A DNA stretch of 64,000 nt from DATHTS01 sp965219305 (lineage in GTDB: Bacteria; Acidobacteriota; Blastocatellia; Pyrinomonadales; Pyrinomonadaceae): NCBI GenBank assembly GCA_965219305.1, contig OZ244725.1, positions 2,914,001-2,978,000 of the forward strand, written 5' to 3'. A model generated the notes under the pieces. The model was not told the origin of the DNA. It searched no databases and saw only the letters and a program-made list of their open reading frames with translations. A program made the position numbers and the translations under genes. Positions 53,787-61,537 of this stretch are shown here, piece by piece. How positions within the stretch are numbered: position 1 is the first letter of the stretch; every line of letters starts with the position of its first letter.

Positions 53787-54734
53787 ATGTTTTACGGACT
53801 AAAATTTTTAGTTGGTATTTTCTTAATTTATTTTGCATTTGCATCAACACTCTCAGCTCAAAATCAAACAAGAACCGATCTTCACATAAAAAGTGAGACC
53901 AGGATTTATAGTGAAAATAAACTTATTCAGACAGTTGAAAACAAGTTTGAAAAAAATGAATACGACTGGAAGATAAAGCCGGAATTTAACGATTCAGAGC
54001 ATAATTTTTTTACTAAACCGAAAAAGACAAACGAATTTGAAAAGCCTTCATTTCCGCTTCTCACAAAACTGTCGGAAAAATCTGCCGGAAAATCCGCATT
54101 TTTTGACAAAGATTCAAAGCAAACTGAAACAGAACCGACGAACTACCGTTTTAAGCGCGGCGAAAAAGAGATTAACTTTGAGTTCGGCATTTCGCCGTTT
54201 CATCCTTCACATTTTCTCGGACCGGAAGAATTCGACAGCGACGACCGCAAACTCGGATTAATGACATTTCGTTGGGGACGAATTATCGGAACGAAGAAAA
54301 CCGTAACTTATCAATACTTGTTTGAAGCCAGTCCGCTTGTTTATTCATACCGAAACGAACTGAAAAATCCAGATTATATTTCGCCGACGGCAACACCGAA
54401 CGAACCGCCGACGATTCGCGGCAATACTTTCGGTGCAGCTATCACGCCCGTCGCTTTTCGAATGTATTTTTTCTCGAAAAATCGCTTCAAACCGTTTGCA
54501 CAATTCGGCGCGGGAATGATCTTTACAAACCATCCGATGCCGTTGCCCGAATCTACTTGGTATAATTTCACCGGCTATTTCGGCGGCGGCGCGATGTATC
54601 ACGTTACGCGAAAACAAGGAATTTCGCTCGCATATCGCTATTATCACTTCTCGAACTTCAACACGAGCGATCCGAATGTCGGTTATAACGCCAACACTTT
54701 TTCGCTCGGTTATTCGTTTTTCTACGGTAAATAA
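53787..54734 (+). CDS. PagL-like lipid A 3-O-deacylase / acyloxyacyl hydrolase family protein
   Basis: 315 residues. RBS AAGGGGA; signal peptide (LKFLVGIFLIYFAFASTLSA). Residues about 25-125 are a charged region not found in short PagL proteins. A beta-barrel follows (FEFGISPFHPSHFLG, then alternating strands), and the PagL-type His-x-Ser-Asn motif occurs in YRYYHFSNFNTSDPNVGYN, followed by the typical ending NTFSLGYSFFYGK. PagL removes the 3-linked acyl chain of lipid A from inside the outer membrane. The additional N-terminal segment makes the identification a family-level call. Confidence 0.75.
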   Translation: MFYGLKFLVGIFLIYFAFASTLSAQNQTRTDLHIKSETRIYSENKLIQTVENKFEKNEYDWKIKPEFNDSEHNFFTKPKKTNEFEKPSFPLLTKLSEKSAGKSAFFDKDSKQTETEPTNYRFKRGEKEINFEFGISPFHPSHFLGPEEFDSDDRKLGLMTFRWGRIIGTKKTVTYQYLFEASPLVYSYRNELKNPDYISPTATPNEPPTIRGNTFGAAITPVAFRMYFFSKNRFKPFAQFGAGMIFTNHPMPLPESTWYNFTGYFGGGAMYHVTRKQGISLAYRYYHFSNFNTSDPNVGYNANTFSLGYSFFYGK

Positions 54735-54754
54735 AATATCTGCTAAAGCGTGTG

Positions 54755-54802
54755 CGGCAAATCTTTGAAACTAAAGATTTGCCGGATTACTGCTCTTTTT
54801 TT
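54755..54802 (+). terminator. Intrinsic terminator after the PagL-like gene
   Basis: CGGCAAATCTTT (54755-54766) pairs perfectly with AAAGATTTGCCG (54773-54784); a T-run (TTTTTTT) follows at 54796-54802. Confidence 0.85.
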
Positions 54803-54854
54803 CACCAAATTAATTGTTCCCGTGCAATTTCAAAGAATTTAATTTTTTGGAAAA

Positions 54855-54923
54855 CCAACGACCACTGGTAGTATTTTCTAAAACAGTTTATTCTTATGCG
54901 CTAAACATTATCCCCAATTACAA
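54855..54923 (+). promoter_or_regulatory. Upstream element shared with the receptor at 34907 (copy B)
   Basis: Same element as 34817-34885 (49 of 69 identical without gaps). Here it lies 105 bp before the ATG at 55029, which allows a 5' leader. The different distance to the start codon argues for a promoter or activator site rather than a translated feature. Confidence 0.6.
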
Positions 54924-55028
54924 GATAACTGTTGGAAAGCAAATAGATTGTAAATGTTCTATTGCTGAAATTATTCACTAAAAAAATCCATAAATTAAAT
55001 TTACAAAATAAAAATAAAAATAATTGAT

Positions 55029-57758
55029 ATGTTAAAAGTCACTTTTATACTCATCATTTTAGTTTTCTCGTGTGCGGCGGTTTACGGGCAAGGACAGATC
55101 AACGGCACGATCAGAGATCAAAGCGGCGCGGCTGTTCCGAGAGTGAGCGTATCGCTCTTAAACGCGCAACAGCTCGTCTTAGCTTCTGTAACGACGGATT
55201 CGGAAGGTAATTACCGTTTTCCCAATGTTCCTGCCGGATCGTATGTCGTTCAGGTTGTCGGGGAAGGTTTCAGATCTCAACGCGAAGCCGTTCAGATTAA
55301 TAACAATGCGGCGGCGGTAAATTTAATTCTGGAAGTAAATTCGTTAAGCGAAAAAGTTACGGTGACGGCGGAAACGAACACGGCTGTTAATCGGGACAAA
55401 ATTCCGCAGCAACTAAACGTCATCAGCGAAGAATCTATTTCGCAGCGCACGACCGCCGTTCTGGCTCAGGTTGCCGAAGAAGAACCGGGCGTTTCGCTTC
55501 AGCGCACGAGTCCGACGATCGGCGCGGTTCTGGTGCGCGGTTTAACGGAAGTCGGAGTTTATGTTGACGGCGTGCGTTATACGAATTCGACACAGCGCGG
55601 CGGAATCAATACGTTTTTTAATCTTAACGAACCGACGGCGATCAAAAGCGTCGAAATTCAGCGCACTCCGAACACGGCGCAATTCGGTTCGGACGGTTTG
55701 GGCGGTAATCTTCAATTGCTTTCGCGTCAACCGGTTTACGGTTTTGACGAGCCGGAAACGCACGGCGAATTCAACAGTTTTTACAACAGCGCGGATCGCG
55801 GTTTTGGGAGTAATTTACTGCTTTCTTACGGCGCGAAACGATACGGAATTCTGGCAAATATAAACGGTCGGCGAATCAACACACTGCGTCCGGGCGGCGG
55901 CGTTGACGGTCATTCGGCGATCACGCGGTTTCTGGGTTTGCCGTCCGACATTACGGGAAGCGAACGTTTGCCCGACACGGCTTTTACGCAATACGGCGGC
56001 ACGATTCAGGCGAATTTCGCGCCGACCGACGATCAGCAGATCAGCTTTCGTTACCAGCGTTCGCAACAGGACGGCGGCAAACGCTACGACCAGCTTTTGG
56101 GCGGCGACGGGAATTTGATCGCTGAACTCAAAAACCTGATGCTCGATTTCGGTTATCTTCGTTATTACAAACAAAAAATCGGTTTTTTCGATTCCGGTTC
56201 GGCGACGATTTCTTATAACAGCCAGCGCGAAGAACGCATAAATCAAGGCGGACAGGGAAACCCGCTCGGCTCGATCTCGAACAACAAAGAGCGCACGACG
56301 ACTTTGGGCGCGAGCTTCTTTTTGGACAAACAATTTAAGCGAAACAGTTTTCTGTTCGGCGGAGATTTTTATCACGACAGCGTAGATTCGCCTGCATTTG
56401 AAACCAATTTGATAAATAACAGCGTTTCCCTCGTTCGTCCGCGCGTGCCGAACGGCGCGAAATATGATCTGTTCGGTTTATTTGTCCAAGACGCATTTGA
56501 AGCAATCCAAAATCGTCTGCGCGTCAGCGGCGCGTTGCGCTACAACGTCGGCGTTTACAAATCGCAAGCGGCGGACGCGCCCGTCGTTGGCGGTCAACCG
56601 CTTTTCCCCGACGATTCCGCGCGTTTTCAAGATTTTTCGGGTCGCATCGGCGCGGTCGTTACAATTGTTGACGGTTTAAATGCCGCGTTTAATTTCTCGC
56701 GCGGTTTTCGCGCTCCGAATATCACGAGTCTCGGTTCGCTCGGTCTGGTCGGTGTCGGTTTCCAGGTTTCGACAAACTCCGTGGCGAATTTAAACGCGAC
56801 CATCGGAACGACCGCCGGAGCGGACGCGGTTTCGACCGGAGTTGCAGTTGCAAATCTCAGATCGGAGATCAGCAACAATTACGAAGCGAGTTTGCGTTAC
56901 AGCAACGACCAATTTAACGCGAGCGTGACGGGATTTTTGGTTGATTACAAAGACGCGATCGTGCGGCAGACTTTGATTTTGCCGCAAGGCGCGGTCGGAA
57001 CTCGGCTCGGCAGTCAGATTATTGCAAATCAAAACGTCAACGGCGCGGTTTTCGTCCCGCTTTCGACCGCGCCTGTTCTCGTGCAGGCGAATTTCGGCGA
57101 CACGCGTCTGCGCGGTTTTGAAGCCGAAACTGATTATCGTTTTCTGGAAGATTGGACGGTCGGCGGAAATATTTCTTACGTTTACGCCGAAGATCGTATG
57201 ACGGGCGAACCGCCGAATCTCGGCGGCGGCGGAATTCCGCCCGCGCTCGGATTTTTGCGTCTGCGTTATCAGCCGATCGGCAAAAAATACTGGATCGAAG
57301 GTTTCGCCAATTTCGCCGGACGGCAAGACCGTCTTTCGTCGCTCGATCTCACCGACCGGCGCACGGGCGGCGCGCGTTCGCGTTCGCAGATTCAAAACTT
57401 TTTCCGCCGCGGCGCGTGCGTTCGCGGTCTGACAACGCCCGGAACAAACGGTCAATGCGGTTCGGCGGGCGGAATTTTGATCGCAACGGGCGAAACTCTG
57501 GCGCAAGTTCAAAATCGCCTTCTGCCGATCGGTTCAACGATTAACGGAGTTTTCGTCGCCGATAACAATTCCGTGCCGCTTTTTCCGTCAATTCCGGGTT
57601 ATTCGCTTCTTAATGTTCGCGGCGGTTATCGTTTCAACGAAAATCACGAAGTAAATTTCGCCTTTGAAAATATAACGGACAAAAGCAATCGCTTGCCCGG
57701 TTGGGGAATTGACGGTCCGGGACGCAGTTTCAATTTTTCGTATCGCTATAAGTTTTAA
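55029..57758 (+). CDS. TonB-dependent receptor with carboxypeptidase-regulatory-like domain
   Basis: 909 residues. Signal peptide (KVTFILIILVFSCAAVYGQ), regulatory domain (GTIRDQSGAAVPRVSVSLL, residues about 22-100), a well-formed plug (PQQLNVISEESISQR, VRGLTEVGVYVDGVRYTN, EIQRTPNTAQFGSDGLGG), then a barrel ending in FNFSYRYKF. The complete plug makes this a classical receptor rather than Oar-like. Nothing in the neighbourhood fixes the ligand; the PagL-like gene precedes it and a Tat-exported FAD enzyme follows on the same strand. Confidence 0.92.
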   Translation: MLKVTFILIILVFSCAAVYGQGQINGTIRDQSGAAVPRVSVSLLNAQQLVLASVTTDSEGNYRFPNVPAGSYVVQVVGEGFRSQREAVQINNNAAAVNLILEVNSLSEKVTVTAETNTAVNRDKIPQQLNVISEESISQRTTAVLAQVAEEEPGVSLQRTSPTIGAVLVRGLTEVGVYVDGVRYTNSTQRGGINTFFNLNEPTAIKSVEIQRTPNTAQFGSDGLGGNLQLLSRQPVYGFDEPETHGEFNSFYNSADRGFGSNLLLSYGAKRYGILANINGRRINTLRPGGGVDGHSAITRFLGLPSDITGSERLPDTAFTQYGGTIQANFAPTDDQQISFRYQRSQQDGGKRYDQLLGGDGNLIAELKNLMLDFGYLRYYKQKIGFFDSGSATISYNSQREERINQGGQGNPLGSISNNKERTTTLGASFFLDKQFKRNSFLFGGDFYHDSVDSPAFETNLINNSVSLVRPRVPNGAKYDLFGLFVQDAFEAIQNRLRVSGALRYNVGVYKSQAADAPVVGGQPLFPDDSARFQDFSGRIGAVVTIVDGLNAAFNFSRGFRAPNITSLGSLGLVGVGFQVSTNSVANLNATIGTTAGADAVSTGVAVANLRSEISNNYEASLRYSNDQFNASVTGFLVDYKDAIVRQTLILPQGAVGTRLGSQIIANQNVNGAVFVPLSTAPVLVQANFGDTRLRGFEAETDYRFLEDWTVGGNISYVYAEDRMTGEPPNLGGGGIPPALGFLRLRYQPIGKKYWIEGFANFAGRQDRLSSLDLTDRRTGGARSRSQIQNFFRRGACVRGLTTPGTNGQCGSAGGILIATGETLAQVQNRLLPIGSTINGVFVADNNSVPLFPSIPGYSLLNVRGGYRFNENHEVNFAFENITDKSNRLPGWGIDGPGRSFNFSYRYKF

Positions 57759-57809
57759 CGGCAATTTCATTAATTTTATTTGAATTGCTAAACTATCTGA
57801 AATTGATTA

Positions 57810-57897
57810 ACCACAGAGAACACAGAGCGCACAGAGTTTTTTAATAATTGTTTTTTTTCTAATAATTATTCTCTATGCGCTCTGTGTTCTCTGTGGT
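57810..57897. repeat. Dispersed dyad (CACAGAG family), copy 2
   Basis: The left arm 57810-57836 carries CACAGAG three times at 9-bp spacing; it pairs with 57871-57897 at 26 of 27 positions. The dyad fills the gap between the receptor and the FAD-enzyme gene, ending 12 bp before the ATG at 57910. It would form a very stable hairpin in RNA. Confidence 0.85.
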
Positions 57898-57909
57898 GAA
57901 ATTTCTTTG

Positions 57910-59511
57910 ATGAATTTTACCAGACGCGACATTTTAAAATCATTTCTCGGTTTGCCGATCGCGCTCGCCGCTTGTCAGACGAATTCGAGCGCGAATCCGG
58001 TCGCGGGCGAAATTGTCGGCGCGAATGTTAATGTCGGGCATATTTTGCGCGAACGGCTTGTTTTTGAAGTTCCGGCGAATAATTGGGAAACGACAAAAGC
58101 CGTCATCATCGGCGGCGGAATTTCGGGACTTTCGGCGGCGTGGAGATTCAAAAAGCAAAATTTCGAGGATTTCGTTCTGCTCGAACTCGAAGACAAAATC
58201 GGCGGAACTTCGCAGAGTGGAACTTCAACGCTCGTCAATTATCCGTGGGGCGCACATTATCTGCCCGTGCCGTTTGCCGAAAATACTGATTTAATTGAAT
58301 TATTGGGCGAAATGTCGCTCGTCGAAGGGCGCGGCGCGGACGGCGAAATCTTGATAAAAGAACAATTTCTCTGCCGCGATCCCGAAGAGCGCGTTTTTTA
58401 CAAAGGTCGCTGGTATGGCGGTTTATATTTGATCGCGGGCGCGAGCGACGAAGATTTGCGGCAGTTCGATGAGTTTCAAAAACAGATTGATTTTTGGATA
58501 AACTGGCGCGACGCGGGCGGAAAGCGGGCGTTCGTCGTTCCGTCGGCAAATTGCTCAAACGATGCGGAAGTTACCGCACTCGATAAGATTTCATTTGCAG
58601 ATTGGTTAAAACAAAAAGGTTTTAGTTCCGAACGCTTGATCTGGTATTGCGATTACGCTTGCCGCGACGATTACGGTTTGCGGCTTGAAAATACTTCGGC
58701 GTGGGCGGGACTTTTTTATTTTTGTTCGCGCACGCGCAAATCCGGCGAAGAATCTCAGCCGTTCATCACATTTCCCGAAGGCAACGGGCATTACGTCAAT
58801 TATTTTTACTCTAAAATAAAGGAAAAATCGCGCTTGAAAACACTCGTCGTCGAAATAATTCCGAACGAAACGGGCGTTGATGTAATTTATTTAAACACCG
58901 AAACAAAAGAACTTCGCGGAATCCGCGCCGGAAAAGCGATCTACGCCGCGCCCGTTTTCACGGCAAATTATCTGATTCGCGATTTCAAACAAAACGCGCC
59001 GGATTTCGTCAAAGAATTCGAACATAACGCGTGGTTCGTGGCAAATATTTTCTTAAAAGATCGTCCCGAAAAGCGTTTTGACCGCGATTATCCGCTGGCG
59101 TGGGACAATGTTTTATACGAAAGTCCGTCATTAGGTTACGTTAACGCGACTCATCAAAGAGGCATTGATTACGGAAGCGCGATCTTCACATATTATTATC
59201 CGATGGCGGAACAGAACGGACGCGCAAAACTGTTCGATTTAGATCACGCCCAACTCGCCGACGTGATTTTGTCCGATCTGGAAATGGCGCACAAAGACAT
59301 TCGTAATCTAACTGAAAAAATTGATATTATGCGCTGGGGACACGCGATGATTAGCCCGCGCACAAATTTCTTCTGGTCAGGCGCACGCGAAAAAGCGCAG
59401 ATGCCTTACCGAAATATTCATTTTGCACATTCGGACTTGAGCGGACTCGCGCTTTTTGAAGAAGCTTTTTACCACGGTTTGCGGGCGGCGAATGAGATTT
59501 TGAAGTCATAA
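57910..59511 (+). CDS. Tat-exported FAD-dependent oxidoreductase lipoprotein
   Basis: 533 residues from the ATG at 57910. The N-terminus is a twin-arginine signal (FTRRDILKSFLG) followed by a lipobox-like ALAAC, so the folded flavoprotein is exported and probably lipid-anchored. The Rossmann motif is AVIIGGGISGLSAAW at about residues 62-76, with an LLELEDKIGG stretch ending in Glu as in amine-oxidase and protoporphyrinogen-oxidase-like proteins. A C-terminal ALFEEAFYHGLRAANEIL completes the FAD-binding fold. Substrate unknown; it is not a housekeeping oxidase I can name. Confidence 0.82.
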   Translation: MNFTRRDILKSFLGLPIALAACQTNSSANPVAGEIVGANVNVGHILRERLVFEVPANNWETTKAVIIGGGISGLSAAWRFKKQNFEDFVLLELEDKIGGTSQSGTSTLVNYPWGAHYLPVPFAENTDLIELLGEMSLVEGRGADGEILIKEQFLCRDPEERVFYKGRWYGGLYLIAGASDEDLRQFDEFQKQIDFWINWRDAGGKRAFVVPSANCSNDAEVTALDKISFADWLKQKGFSSERLIWYCDYACRDDYGLRLENTSAWAGLFYFCSRTRKSGEESQPFITFPEGNGHYVNYFYSKIKEKSRLKTLVVEIIPNETGVDVIYLNTETKELRGIRAGKAIYAAPVFTANYLIRDFKQNAPDFVKEFEHNAWFVANIFLKDRPEKRFDRDYPLAWDNVLYESPSLGYVNATHQRGIDYGSAIFTYYYPMAEQNGRAKLFDLDHAQLADVILSDLEMAHKDIRNLTEKIDIMRWGHAMISPRTNFFWSGAREKAQMPYRNIHFAHSDLSGLALFEEAFYHGLRAANEILKS

Positions 59512-59514
59512 AAA

Positions 59515-59630
59515 TTAGCCGCGAATGACACGAATAGCACGAATTTATTAAAACTATAAAACAAAAATCAGTTCAATTAATTGAGTTATAATCAAAAATT
59601 ATTCTTGTCATTCGTGCAATTCGTGGCTAA
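59515..59630. repeat. Dispersed dyad (CACGAA family), copy 3
   Basis: The left arm 59515-59544 and right arm 59601-59630 start with TTAGCC and end with GGCTAA respectively; most positions pair. CACGAAT recurs at 9-bp spacing in both arms. It fills the 123-bp gap between two convergent genes (stops at 59511 and 59635) and could terminate both transcripts. Confidence 0.75.
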
Positions 59631-59634
59631 ATCT

Positions 59635-61155
59635 TCACTTGATTTTTACAATTCGACCTTCGACTTTCGGCGAGATCGTGCTGTCGGTTGATTCGCGGAT
59701 CATTTTCTCGAACAGTTCTGAATCTTTTTCGGCTTCGTCGGCTTTTATAAGAACTTTTGCGCCTTCAAACATCGTGTAACCGTCGCCGCCGCGTGAGACT
59801 AGAAAATCTGATGTTGCCAATGTGTAGATTTTCTTTTCGTCGAGCGGTTTTCCGGCGACCGTAATATCAGAAGTTCGTTTTCCGACGGGTTTTGTCGTAT
59901 CGAATTTGAATTTCACGCCGGAAACTTGCGGGAATCTGCCGGGTTCATTGTCTTCCGCGCTTCTCGCAACGCCGTGTTCTAAAACTTCGCGCAGAGTTTT
60001 GCCGGTGATCTCGATTTTCACGACCGGATTGTTAAACGGCAGAATCGAAAGCACGTCGCGTTTTGTTAAAACGCCCGGATTATAAGTTAGATCGGCGCGA
60101 ATCGAACCGCCGTTGACGAAACCGATGTCGGATTTGGTTGAGTTTCGGTAAGAATCGGCGATGAAATTTCCGACATTCGTTTCCATCGTCCGGCTCGAAA
60201 GCGAAAGCGCATCGAGCGTAACGGCGGTTCTGCCGACCGGTTCGGCGAGTTGTTCGAGAAGCGGTTTATACTTTTCAAAAACTGCTGTAAATTCCGGCGC
60301 GTCGGCGATTTCGTCCGTTACGGGAATTATTTCCCAATCGAGACTCATCAACTTCTTAGTTTTCGGATCAAAATTCAAATTAAAACGTCCTAATTCTCTG
60401 GCATCGGCGGTCATTTTAAAAATCGGCGTTCCCGAAGCCGAACTCTGCAAAAGTGTGTGTTCGTGTCCGCCCAAAATAAGATCGAAATCCGCACAGCCTG
60501 CCAATTCTTTGTCCTGATACATAAAAAGATGAGTCAGACCGATGATCGCATTCGCGCCTTTTTTACGCATCTCCGGCACGAATTTTTTCGCCGCCGCGCA
60601 ATAATCCGTCACCGTCAGATTGTCCGCCATCGAAGAAGTTTCTTTGGTCTGCGGCAAAACCAGACCGACGATTCCGATTTTTACGCCGCCGATTTCGCGG
60701 ATGACATACGGCGGCAGATCGGCGAAAATTTTGTTCGTGTCCGTGTTTATCACGTTCGCGCCGAGCCATTGAAATTTCGATTCTTTGATTCTCTCTAAAA
60801 TTTCGGGCGTTTTAATATCAAATTCGTGATTGCCGAGAACAGCGTAATCGAGTCCGACGGCGTTCCACGCATCAATCATCTGCGCGCCTTTGTAAGTTCG
60901 CGTTTCGACCGACGGCGAAACCGTGTCGCCGCCGAGCGTGAAAATCGTGTTCGGATTTTCACGTTTGATTCTATCTTTCAACGTCAAAATCCGCGCCAGA
61001 CCACCGCGCTTTCCGCCGTCGGCGGGAATAAATTGATAAACGTCGTTGACGTGAATAAACGTTACGCTAATCGGTTTTGCCGTGGTGCTTTCTTGTGCGA
61101 AAACGCCGACTGAAATCAGCAGAATAATCAAAAATGTCGAAATCGTATTTTTCAT
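59635..61155 (-). CDS. Secreted 5'-nucleotidase / UDP-sugar hydrolase family protein
   Basis: 506 residues. Signal peptide (TISTFLIILLISVGVFAQ). Calcineurin-like N-terminal domain with metal-binding motifs HVNDVYQ, GGDTVSPS, LGNHEFD and LILGGHEHT; then a 5'-nucleotidase C-terminal domain (FVNGGSIRADLTYNPGVLTK, SILPFNNPVVKIEITG) and the closing DFLVSRGGDGYTMF, which stacks on the base. It dephosphorylates nucleotides in the periplasm. Length fits UshA. Confidence 0.92.
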   Translation of the reverse strand: MKNTISTFLIILLISVGVFAQESTTAKPISVTFIHVNDVYQFIPADGGKRGGLARILTLKDRIKRENPNTIFTLGGDTVSPSVETRTYKGAQMIDAWNAVGLDYAVLGNHEFDIKTPEILERIKESKFQWLGANVINTDTNKIFADLPPYVIREIGGVKIGIVGLVLPQTKETSSMADNLTVTDYCAAAKKFVPEMRKKGANAIIGLTHLFMYQDKELAGCADFDLILGGHEHTLLQSSASGTPIFKMTADARELGRFNLNFDPKTKKLMSLDWEIIPVTDEIADAPEFTAVFEKYKPLLEQLAEPVGRTAVTLDALSLSSRTMETNVGNFIADSYRNSTKSDIGFVNGGSIRADLTYNPGVLTKRDVLSILPFNNPVVKIEITGKTLREVLEHGVARSAEDNEPGRFPQVSGVKFKFDTTKPVGKRTSDITVAGKPLDEKKIYTLATSDFLVSRGGDGYTMFEGAKVLIKADEAEKDSELFEKMIRESTDSTISPKVEGRIVKIK

Positions 61156-61537
61156 ATCTTTTCCATTGTAAATAAAACGTGTTAACTTTTTAAGTCAACT
61201 TCAATCATTGTGTCAAATTCAGGAAAAGCGTTTCATATAGTTTCTGCATATTCGCGGCTCGCTTTATCGTCGGTCAAAAATTCGATCTTGTGCGCGCTGT
61301 TTATTTCAATGCTATGTTTTGCGGTTGCTACAATTTGTTTCTACCCGAAAATTCCTCTTTTCCGCACCGCGTTAATCTTTCCTAAATGACGCAGAATAAA
61401 TATCTTGACCGCAAGTATTTAACGGCTAAAAAAATGCTTTGTTATTTTTTCTCTTCGTGCTAGAATTCACCAAACATTTTTTGCAAACGCATTTTTTTTG
61501 CAAGAAAACTCCACATAAAAGATAAGGAAAATAATTT
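61156..61537. other. Gene-free region upstream of the TPR-M48 gene
   Basis: 382 bp between divergent genes. A candidate promoter for the plus-strand gene lies at 61439-61466 (listed). The rest, roughly 61200-61420, has mixed composition without ORFs over 60 codons in either strand that look coding, and no palindrome worth noting. Confidence 0.65.
61439..61466 (+). promoter_or_regulatory. Candidate promoter of the TPR-M48 gene
   Basis: -35 TTGTTA (61439-61444), 16-bp spacer, -10 TAGAAT (61461-61466); 5' leader of about 65 nt with AAGGAAA near the ATG at 61538. Confidence 0.5.
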
